A DNA stretch of 64,000 nucleotides, from NCBI RefSeq assembly GCF_009856295.1, contig NZ_WMEU01000001.1, positions 1,178,001 through 1,242,000 on the forward strand, read 5' to 3'. Both the position numbers and the translations under genes were made by a program. Source of the stretch: Pontibacillus yanchengensis. Lineage in GTDB: Bacteria > Bacillota > Bacilli > Bacillales > BH030062. The notes below the pieces were generated by a model. The model did no database searches. It was given only the letters and a program-made list of their open reading frames with translations, and had not been told where the DNA came from. Below, one piece after another: positions 1-8,376 of this stretch (the stretch's first letter is position 1; the number at the start of each line of letters is the position of its first letter).

Positions 1-190
1 AGATGGTAGCGTTGCGGTAATGCCAGGCCAAACAAGTGACTATAAGATCATGAATGACCTTATGGCTATTGATGGCGTGGACAACGTATTTGGCTTCCAA
101 AACTTCATCACTGTTAACAAAACATTTGATGCAACATGGGAAGACCTTACACTTAAAGTTAAAGAAGTATTTGAAAGCTACGGATACTAA
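1..190 (+). CDS. C-terminal end of an unidentified protein (partial)
   Basis: An open frame runs in from the left edge (codons begin at base 2) and stops at TAA 188-190, giving 62 residues that end in EVFESYGY. The fragment is soluble-looking, with no membrane segment, and contains MPGQTSDYKIMNDLMAIDGV. I do not recognise the family from this tail alone. A strong terminator follows at once, so this is the last gene of its transcript. Codon use is typical of the window, and the start lies outside it. Confidence 0.7.
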   Translation, partial: DGSVAVMPGQTSDYKIMNDLMAIDGVDNVFGFQNFITVNKTFDATWEDLTLKVKEVFESYGY

Positions 191-194
191 ATAA

Positions 195-232
195 AAAGCA
201 GACTACCTATCAATGGTAGTCTGCTTTCTTTA
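195..232 (+). terminator. Rho-independent terminator of the left-edge gene
   Basis: A perfect 13-bp stem (AAAGCAGACTACC pairing with GGTAGTCTGCTTT) with a 7-nt loop and a T-rich tail lies 5 nt after the stop codon. Confidence 0.9.
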
Positions 233-293
233 TATATTAATTCTCCCTCTTGGAAAAATCCTTCTACATAAAATTGAAAGTACAGGAGATGTG

Positions 294-334
294 AAAAAGC
301 ATATGACTCTATAGAGGAGAATCACATGCTTTTT
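294..334 (-). terminator. Terminator of the BsuPI-type lipoprotein gene
   Basis: AAAAAGCAT and ATGCTTTTT form the arms of a hairpin just beyond the stop of the minus-strand lipoprotein gene. Read on the minus strand the arm ends in a T5 run. The A/T-rich arms would also allow some function on the plus strand. Confidence 0.6.
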
Positions 335-343
335 GTTACTTGC

Positions 344-1243
344 TTATTTAAATGTCTCTAGCTTCACGTATTTAACATTTTCAATAGAACCGTCTTTTGC
401 ACTCTTCGTGTACATCATCATGGTTAGCGTGCCATTAGAAGGTAATTTATCTTTTGCAATGCTTACATCAAAATCAAATTTACCCCAGTTTGGTCCTCCC
501 TGATTTGCTTGGACAGCTGTTTCATTTACAAGGACATTATGTCCATCTTCCACATTGTAAAGAAAACTTCCTTCAAACACTCTTGCTTCACCAGTTACAG
601 TGTATTCTCCATTAGAACCTTCTACATTAATGTTACGGAAGGCTTGATCTTCAGAAACAACTTCAAATTCTACCGTTTGTTGAAACGGCTTTGCTTCGAT
701 TGTTTTTCCATTTATTTTATTTGGAACTAGTGTGATTTCAGCCGTGTATTTTCCTGGCTCTACACGCTTGTCTTCTTTTTTATAATTCCATGCTTGCTTC
801 CATGCAACACTTTCTTCAGCTTTCACCTTTTTAGATGTTAAGGCTTCTGTGAATGCTTTACCTTGTGAATAGCGATAAACTTCTTCACCTTTTTTATTTT
901 TCACAACAACTTCATATTGTTGACCAGATGAGAATCCAAGTTCTACTTGTTTATCAGCTGTATTTTTTATGCTGAAATCAAATGTAACTTGTTCCGTCTC
1001 TGCATTCGCACTAGCAGACATTTCTTGTTGTTGCAATAGTTCCTTTACGCTTATTTCGTCTGTCTTTTCCTCTTCCTTATTTTGATCGTCTTTGTTTTCT
1101 TCTTCTTCTGAAGCGTTACTTGATGTTTCTTCCGTTTGGTTGTCTTGGTTCTCTTGATTGTCAGTATCGTTTGCTTTTGATGATGAAGAACAACCGGCTG
1201 CTACTAAAATTAGCGCCATGACAAGAACAAGAAGTTTTTTCAT
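344..1243 (-). CDS. Secreted lipoprotein with a BsuPI-like domain
   Basis: A 299-residue exported lipoprotein. The N-terminus MKKLLVLVMALILVAAGC is a lipoprotein signal with the lipobox cysteine at about residue 18. A low-complexity acidic Asn/Gln/Glu linker follows to about residue 65. The next ~110 residues resemble the BsuPI (intracellular proteinase inhibitor) fold, with features such as FDFSIKNTADKQVELGFSSG and PGKYTAEITL. A C-terminal part (about 200-299) looks like a spore-germination/Gmad2-type beta-sandwich, but that is less certain. The ATG at 1243 is preferred over a GTG nine bases upstream because AAAGGGTGG sits 5 nt before it. The role is unknown; it is probably anchored to the outer face of the membrane. 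Confidence 0.75.
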   Translation of the reverse strand: MKKLLVLVMALILVAAGCSSSSKANDTDNQENQDNQTEETSSNASEEEENKDDQNKEEEKTDEISVKELLQQQEMSASANAETEQVTFDFSIKNTADKQVELGFSSGQQYEVVVKNKKGEEVYRYSQGKAFTEALTSKKVKAEESVAWKQAWNYKKEDKRVEPGKYTAEITLVPNKINGKTIEAKPFQQTVEFEVVSEDQAFRNINVEGSNGEYTVTGEARVFEGSFLYNVEDGHNVLVNETAVQANQGGPNWGKFDFDVSIAKDKLPSNGTLTMMMYTKSAKDGSIENVKYVKLETFK

Positions 1244-1317
1244 GTTTGCCACCCTTTCTTATGTTATCTTCCTATTAATTAGACGGATTAAATGAAAGAA
1301 ACGTTTCATCTCTCTTT

Positions 1318-2163
1318 CTAATCATCACGTCTAAAGAACCCAAATATACCAGTCGTTTGAACAATGTTGGTAAATGCATGTGGGTCGACGTCTTTTATTA
1401 CGTGTTCTAAGTCATATAGTTCATACCGCGTGATGACCATAATAAGCATGTTTTTATCCTGTCTGGTGAAAGCACCTTTAGCAGGGACGGTAGTAATACC
1501 TCTTACCATCTTAGAATGAATGGCCCTTTCTAGTTCTTCCGCTTCTGTAGTAATAATCATCGCTGTCAGTTTTTCATGACGAGTATGAATAGCGTCAATC
1601 ACACGTGTTGATACATATAGTGTTACGATGGTATAAAGTGCCTTCTCCCAATCATACAATAAACCGGCTAAAATGATAATAGTTGCATTCATAATAAAGA
1701 AATAAGTTCCAATTGGTCGATCTCGTAGCCTGGACAATATCATTGCAACAATGTCCATACCACCGGTAGAAGCACCCCATTTTAACGTGAGGCCAATACC
1801 AACTGCCCCAATAACTCCACCAAATACAGCATTTAGTAGAATGTCCGGGGAAAGCTGTCTAACAGGAATAATCTCCAAAAAAATTGTTGTGAACAAGACA
1901 GAAAGTAAACTGTAGATAGTAAATCCTCTTCCAACTTTGAACCAGCCTAAGAGAATGACAGGAATATTTAATATAAATAGGATAACACCAGTAGTGATTC
2001 CTATACCTACATAGTCTTGTAATAAACTCGAGAGGAGCTGTGCTACTCCTGTAAATCCACTTGCGTAGACGTTTGCTTTAATAAGAAATAAGTTTAGTGC
2101 AATTGCGTTCAATATTGCACCTAATATGACGATGAATAGTCGCTTGAATTCGAAAATGAACAT
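1318..2163 (-). CDS. YitT family membrane protein (DUF161 + DUF2179)
   Basis: 281 residues. The first ~200 contain five or six hydrophobic segments of the YitT_membrane (DUF161) type, including the recognisable GASTGGMDIVAMIL stretch. The last ~80 form a soluble DUF2179 domain (RGITTVPAKGAFTRQDKNML), proposed to bind a small ligand. This is the usual full-length architecture and contrasts with the short paralogue at 39.9 kb, which lacks DUF2179. Members are widespread in Bacillaceae, usually in several copies, with no agreed substrate. The gene stands alone between a lipoprotein gene and the divergent degV. Confidence 0.88.
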   Translation of the reverse strand: MFIFEFKRLFIVILGAILNAIALNLFLIKANVYASGFTGVAQLLSSLLQDYVGIGITTGVILFILNIPVILLGWFKVGRGFTIYSLLSVLFTTIFLEIIPVRQLSPDILLNAVFGGVIGAVGIGLTLKWGASTGGMDIVAMILSRLRDRPIGTYFFIMNATIIILAGLLYDWEKALYTIVTLYVSTRVIDAIHTRHEKLTAMIITTEAEELERAIHSKMVRGITTVPAKGAFTRQDKNMLIMVITRYELYDLEHVIKDVDPHAFTNIVQTTGIFGFFRRDD

Positions 2164-2309
2164 CCGGTACCTCCTTCAATACTAAGACGCCCTCTTATCT
2201 TTGTACCACCAATCCAACTGGAAAATCAAGCCTTTTTATGTTAATTTCACCTTTACTTTTCTTCCATTTTGGTTGATGGGCGTGAAATCAGGGTTCACTG
2301 ATGTAACCT

Positions 2310-2338
2310 TTGACTATCTTATATGTTAAGATTAAACT
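2310..2338 (+). promoter_or_regulatory. Candidate SigA promoter of degV
   Basis: TTGACT, a 17-bp spacer and TAAACT lie 35 bp before the degV start. The -35 is good and the -10 is only fair. Confidence 0.45.
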
Positions 2339-2373
2339 ATTGACAAAAGCTTACTATAGAAAAGGGTGAAAGC

Positions 2374-3234
2374 ATGAACGTACAAATTATTACGGATTCA
2401 GGTTGTGATTTACCTAATTCCCTCATAGAAAAATACAATATTATACGTGTTCCACTTACAGTCCATCTAGATAATGAGGATTACCTTGATGCTGTAACAA
2501 TTGACTCTAAACAAGTATATGATGCGATGAGAAATGGGAAGGAACCGAAAACTTCGCAAGTTTCCCCACAAACATTTAAGGAGCAGTTTGAAGCATGTGC
2601 AAAAGAAGGGAAAACCTGCATATATTTTGCCCTCTCCTCAGAACTCTCTGGTACATATCAAACTGGCAAAATGATGCAGCAAGAAGTCAACGAAGAGTAT
2701 CCTGACTTTGATTTTCAAATCATTGATACCCATTGTGCGTCCCTTGGATTTGGCTTAGTTGTTCTTCGAGCAGCTCAACTTGCTCATGAAGGGGCTTCAG
2801 CTGCTGATGTTGTAGAAATGGGAACATACCATATGAATCATATGGAGCATATTTTCACAGTCGACGACTTAGAATATTTAAAGCGTGGTGGCCGTGTGAG
2901 TAAGACAGCTGCTTTTGTCGGTACCATGTTAAAAATAAAACCCCTTTTGCATGTTGAAGAAGGCAAATTGATTCCTTTAGAGAAAATTCGCGGTTCGAAA
3001 AAAGTAATCAAACGTATGATTGAAGTAATGGAAGAGCGAGGACAAGACTTCAACAATCAAATTGTTGCCATCAGTCACGGTGATGACCTTGAGCGTGCCA
3101 ATCAATTAGCTGAGCAAATTAATGAACAATTCAACCCTAAGGATATTGTTATTCATCCTGTTGGCTCTTCCATTGGAGCTCACTCTGGCCCAGGTACAAT
3201 TGCGTTATTTTTCCTCAATGATTCTTATAAATAA
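2374..3234 (+). CDS. DegV family protein (fatty-acid-binding, FakB-like)
   Basis: 286 residues, the normal length for DegV/FakB proteins. These bind one long-chain acyl group and present it to the kinase FakA, which makes acyl phosphate for phospholipid synthesis. The N-terminal ITDSGCDLP motif, SSELSGTYQTG and the later DDLEYLKRGGRVS and GSSIGAHSGPGT are hallmark family blocks around the lipid headgroup site. AAAGGGTG sits 7 nt before ATG 2374. No fakA gene is in the window, so which FakB type this is cannot be told. It is a single-gene unit, perhaps co-transcribed with the small ORF behind it. Confidence 0.9.
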   Translation: MNVQIITDSGCDLPNSLIEKYNIIRVPLTVHLDNEDYLDAVTIDSKQVYDAMRNGKEPKTSQVSPQTFKEQFEACAKEGKTCIYFALSSELSGTYQTGKMMQQEVNEEYPDFDFQIIDTHCASLGFGLVVLRAAQLAHEGASAADVVEMGTYHMNHMEHIFTVDDLEYLKRGGRVSKTAAFVGTMLKIKPLLHVEEGKLIPLEKIRGSKKVIKRMIEVMEERGQDFNNQIVAISHGDDLERANQLAEQINEQFNPKDIVIHPVGSSIGAHSGPGTIALFFLNDSYK

Positions 3235-3286
3235 TATACCCTCTTATTGCACATTCTAATGGTGAATTAGAAAGGAGTGTATATAA

Positions 3287-3412
3287 ATGAAAAAGGATAA
3301 CGACAAGAAACCTCTGGATAACAATGCAAAGCGCGCCCTAAAGAATGAACAACGAGAAGAAGCGAGACAAAATGGTGAGCGTCAATTTTCTAAAAAAACG
3401 GATCACAAATAA
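3287..3412 (+). CDS. Small hydrophilic protein, DUF3941-like
   Basis: A 41-codon ORF behind a strong AAAGGAGTG site, with a terminator 8 nt after its stop, so it is a real transcription end. The product is very basic and polar, with an ERxEARxNGxRQFSKKTDH tail. I recall this pattern from the DUF3941 family of short Bacillaceae proteins, but that assignment is from memory. There is no hydrophobic stretch and no cysteine. Expression in spores would be a reasonable guess, not something the sequence shows. Confidence 0.6.
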   Translation: MKKDNDKKPLDNNAKRALKNEQREEARQNGERQFSKKTDHK

Positions 3413-3420
3413 AGATTCCC

Positions 3421-3454
3421 AAACCTAGTACATGGGCATGTGCTAGGTTTTTTG
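3421..3454 (+). terminator. Terminator after the small hydrophilic gene
   Basis: AAACCTAG and CTAGGTTT with an inner ACATG/CATGT form a stem, followed by T7. The 295 bases from here to the next gene show no other convincing signal. Confidence 0.88.
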
Positions 3455-3751
3455 TAACGTCTACTTCTGGATTCCAGCAATTGCCCCCCCTTCTCTCTGT
3501 CGAAGTCATTATGGAACTGCAGATGACTTCTTTTTCTAACCACTATTACACATAGCAACCCTGAATCTATTTCAATTAAACCACAGCATAAACCTAGCAC
3601 TTACTACATTTATTTTTATTATAATCCATCCATCATCCACAAAGTTGACACAACTTTCGTTTATATCCGATTTACTTTCTTTATTTTTTTACATAAAATA
3701 CGGTTAAGGGTATTTATTAATTGATATTTAGTACGTAGAGGAGGAACGATG

Positions 3752-5416
3752 ATGGGAAAAAAAATCGTTATTATAGGTGGAGTTGCGGGAGGAGCTACGG
3801 CTGCTGCTCGATTACGTCGTTTAGATGAATCAAGCGAAATTGTTATGTTCGAACGTGGAGAATATATTTCTTTTGCAAACTGCGGTTTACCTTACTATAT
3901 AGGTGGTGCCATTGAACAACGTGATAAACTTCTCGTTCAAACTGTAGAGGGAATGTCCAAACGTTTTCATTTAGATATTCGAAATCAAACTGAAGTCAAA
4001 TCTATAGATAAAGATGCGAAAACAGTATATGCTAAAAATCGCTTAACAGGAATTGAATATGAGGAAAGCTATGATGTATTGATTTTATCTCCAGGTGCGA
4101 AACCCATTGTCCCTCCATTTCCTGGGGTAAATGAAAAGAACGTCTTTACACTTCGGAATATTCCTGACACGGATCGAATCAAAACATATGTAGATAGTCA
4201 CCAACCAAATCATGCAACTGTTGTTGGTGGTGGGTTTATCGGGCTCGAAATGGCTGAAAATTTAGTTGAACGAGGTCTAAATGTAACCGTAATTGAAAAA
4301 GGTAATCAAGTGATGGCGCCAATCGATCCGGAAATGGCTGCTTATGTTCATGAGGAATTACGAGCTAAAGGGATTGAGCTTATTTTAGAAGATGGGATTC
4401 AGTCTATTGAAGACGAAGGAAAATCGGTTGTATTAGAAAGTCAGCATCGAATCGCTACATCTATGATTATCCTATCTATTGGGGTGCAGCCGGAAAATAC
4501 ATTAGCAATAGATGCCGATTTAGAAGTTGGAAAAAGAGGTGGAATTATTGTAAATGATTTCATGCAAACAAGCAATCCATCCATTTATGCTGTTGGAGAC
4601 GCTGTACAAGTTAAAGATTACATCACTGGATCCCCGACGATGGTTCCCTTAGCATGGCCTGCTAATCGACAAGGTCGCATTGCTGCAAATCATATTTACG
4701 GTAAACAGGAAGGCTATAACGGTACGCTTGGAACTTCCATTGTAAAGGTGTTTGAGTACACGGTTGCTACTACAGGTTTGAATGAGAAACGTTTGAAAAT
4801 GCTAGATATTCCCTACAGTATCGTCCATATTCACCCTGGTTCTCACGCTGGCTATTATCCAGGTGCAGCGCCAATGGCTATGAAAGTACTGTTCCAAAAA
4901 GAGGATGGGAAGCTACTTGGGGCGCAAATCGTTGCGAAGGATGGTGCAGACAAACGAATCGATGTTATCGCCACAGCCATTAAAGGCGGACTAACAGTGG
5001 AAGATTTAACAGATTTAGAGCTAGCTTATGCACCCCCATATTCCTCAGCTAAGGACCCTGTAAATATGCTAGGATATGTAGCTAGCAATATGATGAATGA
5101 GGATATAGAAACACTACAATGGCATGAGGTTCAAGATGCAGTTGAGCTAGGGGATTTTGTGGTGGATGTCCGTAATCCTAAGGAACTAGAACAAGGTTAC
5201 ATTAATGGAGCAAAAAATATCCCATTAGATGAATTACGAGATCGACTGAATGAACTTCCAAAGGATCAGAACATTATCGTTTATTGTCAAGCTGGACTTA
5301 GAGGATACTTGGCTACACGCATCTTAACTCATAATGGATTCACAGCTCGAAACCTTGATGGAGGTTGGAAAACGTACTCCATTACAAAACAGCTAACGGC
5401 ACCTGCTCTTTCATAG
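3752..5416 (+). CDS. cdr: CoA-disulfide reductase with C-terminal rhodanese domain
   Basis: An FAD- and NAD(P)H-dependent enzyme that reduces CoA disulfide (or persulfide), part of thiol homeostasis in Bacilli that use CoA and bacillithiol instead of glutathione. The N-terminal dinucleotide fold IVIIGGVAGGATAAARLRR is followed by SFANCGLPYYIGG, which holds the single redox cysteine of CoADR enzymes. The NAD fold is GGGFIGLEMAENL and the FAD-binding block is YAVGDAV. The last ~100 residues are a rhodanese domain with the active-site loop YCQAGLRGY, the CoADR-RHD fusion known from Bacillus. Two ATGs are adjacent; the second (3752) has the better 7-nt spacing from AGAGGAGG. Confidence 0.92.
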   Translation: MGKKIVIIGGVAGGATAAARLRRLDESSEIVMFERGEYISFANCGLPYYIGGAIEQRDKLLVQTVEGMSKRFHLDIRNQTEVKSIDKDAKTVYAKNRLTGIEYEESYDVLILSPGAKPIVPPFPGVNEKNVFTLRNIPDTDRIKTYVDSHQPNHATVVGGGFIGLEMAENLVERGLNVTVIEKGNQVMAPIDPEMAAYVHEELRAKGIELILEDGIQSIEDEGKSVVLESQHRIATSMIILSIGVQPENTLAIDADLEVGKRGGIIVNDFMQTSNPSIYAVGDAVQVKDYITGSPTMVPLAWPANRQGRIAANHIYGKQEGYNGTLGTSIVKVFEYTVATTGLNEKRLKMLDIPYSIVHIHPGSHAGYYPGAAPMAMKVLFQKEDGKLLGAQIVAKDGADKRIDVIATAIKGGLTVEDLTDLELAYAPPYSSAKDPVNMLGYVASNMMNEDIETLQWHEVQDAVELGDFVVDVRNPKELEQGYINGAKNIPLDELRDRLNELPKDQNIIVYCQAGLRGYLATRILTHNGFTARNLDGGWKTYSITKQLTAPALS

Positions 5417-5429
5417 AACACGCTTGTTT

Positions 5430-5490
5430 GGTGTCAGACTCCCACACTGTTAAAGCATTATCGAGTTAACGTACTGAAGTCCCTGGCATC
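5430..5490. repeat. Degenerate intergenic palindrome, copy 1
   Basis: The left end GGTGTCAGACTCCCAC and right end CCCTGGCATC, with GTTAAC in the middle, form an imperfect inverted repeat. It is the same element as the cleaner copy at 5691-5742. The two copies bracket sspL. It could act as a weak terminator for cdr. Confidence 0.6.
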
Positions 5491-5510
5491 TGTTCATAGG
5501 ATAAAAACAT

Positions 5511-5547
5511 ACACCTTCTGCCACACTAAGGGCAGGAGGTGTTTTTC
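5511..5547 (+). promoter_or_regulatory. Hairpin that contains the sspL ribosome binding site
   Basis: ACACCTTCTGCC (5511-5522) pairs with GGCAGGAGGTGT (5531-5542) over 12 positions with one G-U pair and an 8-nt loop. It is followed by T5 and then the sspL ATG at 5548. The 3' arm holds the Shine-Dalgarno AGGAGGTG. It can be read as a terminator for cdr or as a lock on sspL translation in read-through transcripts. Confidence 0.6.
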
Positions 5548-5685
5548 ATGAGCAAACGAAAAAACCAAAACAAAGGAAAAATGTCTTCCAACGTGAATCC
5601 GCAAGGGTTTACGGAGGACAAAGCCGATCAACAACCAAAGTCCAAGTTAGAAGAACGTGCTAAGAAGAGTAATACAAAGCTATAG
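5548..5685 (+). CDS. sspL: Small acid-soluble spore protein L
   Basis: 45 residues, starting MSKRKNQNKGK and ending KSKLEERAKKSNTKL. The tail is nearly the same as that of B. subtilis SspL, whose C-terminus is ELEERAKKSNTKR, and the VNPQG block also matches. SspL is a minor SASP made in the forespore. It has no known DNA-protecting activity of the alpha/beta type. The AGGAGGTG site lies 5-6 nt upstream, inside a stem-loop. The gene sits alone between two copies of a palindromic repeat and is convergent with the following minus-strand gene. Confidence 0.87.
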   Translation: MSKRKNQNKGKMSSNVNPQGFTEDKADQQPKSKLEERAKKSNTKL

Positions 5686-5690
5686 AATAC

Positions 5691-5742
5691 GGTGCCAGAC
5701 CCCCACTCTAGTAACGTGTTAACGCACCGGGGGTCTGGCACC
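5691..5742. repeat. Intergenic palindrome, copy 2 (possible bidirectional terminator)
   Basis: GGTGCCAGACCCC pairs with GGGGTCTGGCACC across a ~24-nt spacer containing GTTAAC. It lies between the convergent sspL and the beta-propeller gene. No T-run follows on either strand, so termination is only possible. The sequence type is a dispersed repeat I have seen in other Bacillaceae. Confidence 0.65.
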
Positions 5743-5751
5743 TAATAAAGT

Positions 5752-7980
5752 TTATCTATCTTCCCATGGGAATTCTACAACGTTTGTTTGTTCTTCTGTT
5801 TCAAGGTTCAATACTTCCATCTGCTTATTGGAGAAGGAGTATAGATAGTTATTAATAGACATCATACGTTGCAATTTATTTTCCCATTGTGGGTGATCTA
5901 GCTCTTTGTCAGGCTGATGTGAGATTGTTTTCTTCAATGTGAACCCATCTTCCGGTGTTACGTTGTATAGATAGGCTCCTTCAAAAACAAAGCGGTGTTT
6001 CATATATTCAGCATCGCCTTGCTGTACTTTATAACTTTCTGAAACGGTAACTGGGAATCCAAATAAGTTTTTGTCTGGATGATAATAAAGTGCTTTATGG
6101 TTGTAATTCAAGTCTGAACTTGAACCACTTCCTCCGATGATCTCAACATCCTTCTCAATTGGATTGCTTACATCACTAATATCAAATAGCGATAGCTTCA
6201 CCCCATCCGTAACCGTTCTATTATTTTCCGTTTGCTTTGTACTGTTACCAAATCCTATTACATGGTTATCCCCAATAGGATGTAAATAGTTACTGAAGCC
6301 TGGAATTTTTAGCTTTCCGAGTACTTCAGGTGCTTCGGCATTCTGCAAATCGATTACAAATAACGGATCTACTTGCTTGAAGGTAACCATATAGGCACGA
6401 TTCTGCATAAAACGTACACTATAAATGCGTTCTCCTTCAGCTAAGCCCTCTAACTCACCTAATTTGTTTAAAGATGTATCGAATGTATAGAGATTATTAG
6501 TGGATGTATTCTCCTCATCCCACATATTCCCCTTCGTTGTCGCAACACGGAAAGTTCCATCTCGTTCATCCATCGCAAATTGATTAATAAGGGTTCCAGG
6601 TACGTTCGTTTCAGCATCATACGAAACCTTCGTACCATCTACACCAAATTGATAGATTCTCGTATCTGGAGTTTGATTACGATCCACCGATTCTTTCGTA
6701 TATTCTGGATAATCACGAACAGCTAGATAGATATTTTCTTTAGACATATATACCGTGTCGCCGGAACCGAGGTATGTCTTCACCTCTGCTTCTTGGTCCT
6801 CTTTTGTCACATCAAATGAGGTAATCGTTAAAAAGCTAGAATCATCCGTTTCAGGTAGCTTATGCATGCGATCATACGATACAGACATAGCCTCTGATGA
6901 GACAGCAGTATCTTTATACATTGGCCGCAATTCCTCCTTATCTACGGATTCACCTTCTTCTTCTGCGCGATTCATGATATGGAATGGAGGATGTTCATTT
7001 GTAATGAAGTATAGAGTCTCATCTATTTTTCTCGAAGTAAGAAAGTTTCCTTGAACCGTTACTTCACGAATTTTTTCAGGTTTAGATGGATTGGTTACAT
7101 CATACACATATGCTGCTGTTTGACCGCGGTAGTATGGGTAAATCATTTCTTTGGCCACACCATCTTGCTCCGTTTTCTTTTGTGTTGAAAAGGTGTCCCT
7201 CATCGTTCCCATTACAATTAGTCGGTCTTCATAGATATACAGTTCATTCGGTCGAAAACCTTCTTCTTGAACTTCACTTAAAAGCTGACTATCTCCAGCT
7301 GGGTGCCCTCTTGTAATCAAGATGTCATCTTGTCGGGCAAAGTAGAAATTCTTTCCGTCTGTTTTCACAACATCACCCTCATCTACTCCATCAACCTGTA
7401 CGTTGGTTTTCGATGTATCGTTACCACTACTAGCTGAATCGGCAGAAGCGCTCTCTTCTGAGGATGCTGAAGAATCTGCTGACTCTGCTGTTGCTTGCGC
7501 ATCAAATGTCTGATAACGAGTTTCTTGGTTTTTCTGCATCTCATCTAAGATTGCAATAAAATTTTCTTTCGAGCCGACTGAAGGTAGTTCATCTCGTGTT
7601 TGAAACTCAAGTGTAAAATCTTGCTTCATTTGTTTACCTTCTGCAGAAGTCACGTTACTTGAGATTTTTAACGTAAACTGCTGGTTTAGTGGATATCCTT
7701 CTTCAGGAGACTGGACCTTTAATGTTTTACCATCTTCTGAGAGTTGAAACGAGATATCCATCTCTTGATTGTTCTCACTTGTCACGTTGACTGTCTCGTA
7801 TGTAAAACTCTCTTCGTCCATTTGTTTTGAAAAAGTAACTGTCCAATTCTTGTGAACAGGCACCACTTTTGCTTCATCTTCCCCAACATCAGCCAATACT
7901 TCGTGCTGTTGAAGGGAGAAAATAGCAAAAATCGAAACGACAACCGCCGCCATAATCATGTACAATCGTTTCATTTTCAC
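5752..7980 (-). CDS. Secreted beta-propeller protein with N-terminal Ig-like domain
   Basis: 742 residues with a signal peptide (MKMKRLYMIMAAVVVSIFAIF). Residues ~35-130 look like a bacterial Ig-like/SbsA domain (VPVHKNWTVTFSKQMD, LNQQFTLKISSNV). A Ser/Ala/Asp-rich linker follows, then from ~195 to the end a beta-propeller domain of the PF09826 type, opening with VDGVDEGDVVKTDGKNFYFA. Family members are widespread in Firmicutes and archaea and have no defined activity; surface binding is the common guess. It is a single gene, with its own AGGTGTG-type ribosome site, convergent with sspL. Acidic composition fits an exported protein. Confidence 0.85.
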   Translation of the reverse strand: MKMKRLYMIMAAVVVSIFAIFSLQQHEVLADVGEDEAKVVPVHKNWTVTFSKQMDEESFTYETVNVTSENNQEMDISFQLSEDGKTLKVQSPEEGYPLNQQFTLKISSNVTSAEGKQMKQDFTLEFQTRDELPSVGSKENFIAILDEMQKNQETRYQTFDAQATAESADSSASSEESASADSASSGNDTSKTNVQVDGVDEGDVVKTDGKNFYFARQDDILITRGHPAGDSQLLSEVQEEGFRPNELYIYEDRLIVMGTMRDTFSTQKKTEQDGVAKEMIYPYYRGQTAAYVYDVTNPSKPEKIREVTVQGNFLTSRKIDETLYFITNEHPPFHIMNRAEEEGESVDKEELRPMYKDTAVSSEAMSVSYDRMHKLPETDDSSFLTITSFDVTKEDQEAEVKTYLGSGDTVYMSKENIYLAVRDYPEYTKESVDRNQTPDTRIYQFGVDGTKVSYDAETNVPGTLINQFAMDERDGTFRVATTKGNMWDEENTSTNNLYTFDTSLNKLGELEGLAEGERIYSVRFMQNRAYMVTFKQVDPLFVIDLQNAEAPEVLGKLKIPGFSNYLHPIGDNHVIGFGNSTKQTENNRTVTDGVKLSLFDISDVSNPIEKDVEIIGGSGSSSDLNYNHKALYYHPDKNLFGFPVTVSESYKVQQGDAEYMKHRFVFEGAYLYNVTPEDGFTLKKTISHQPDKELDHPQWENKLQRMMSINNYLYSFSNKQMEVLNLETEEQTNVVEFPWEDR

Positions 7981-8146
7981 ACCTCTTTCTTCTTATTTAG
8001 TAAAGTAGTCGGTATGAAAAGAAAAAAGTTACAAGTGTCTGAAATATATGTAAAAAAATTGCTAGATTTATAATTTTTCATAGTTATTTTAATGAAAATT
8101 TTTCCAAACATTTTCCATTGAGTTTGAGAGTGTATTTTGAAATAAT

Positions 8147-8190
8147 TGGAAAAAATACAAATATGGAAAAAATACAAATATGGAAGGAGG
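8147..8190 (+). repeat. 17-bp tandem repeat before a small membrane gene
   Basis: TGGAAAAAATACAAATA occurs at 8147-8163 and 8164-8180, and the third unit starts as TGGAAGGAGG, which supplies the ribosome binding site of the next gene. The 160 bases before it (from 7981) are AT-rich and show nothing else. Confidence 0.8.
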
Positions 8191-8193
8191 ATA

Positions 8194-8370
8194 ATGTTGG
8201 ATTTATATGATTTTGGAATCCTTATTTTAACTTTACTGGCTTTTTTATTTATCATTAATCTATTAGTTAATGAATATCTGAGCAAACGTAAAAAAAACAG
8301 CACTCTATTATTTGTAGAATCACTCATCCAAGGAGGATTAATTAGTATAGTTGCGGTTATCCTCAATTAA
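8194..8370 (+). CDS. Small membrane protein, function unknown
   Basis: 58 residues, MLDLYDFGILILTLLAFLFI onward, with two predicted membrane helices (about 6-27 and 40-57) joined by a basic loop (SKRKKNS). AAGGAGG lies 3 nt before ATG 8194 and 6 nt before an in-frame TTG at 8197, so the true start may be the TTG. I do not recognise the family. The stop is directly before the broken GNAT gene, which may be in the same transcript. Confidence 0.6.
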   Translation: MLDLYDFGILILTLLAFLFIINLLVNEYLSKRKKNSTLLFVESLIQGGLISIVAVILN

Positions 8371-8376
8371 AAAAGT

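Noticed and set aside
1283..1305. GAAACGTTTC palindrome near the lipoprotein gene as a cre site
   Set aside because: Lies between convergently unhelpful positions (after the yitT stop, before the lipoprotein start) and lacks the flanking cre bases; too weak.
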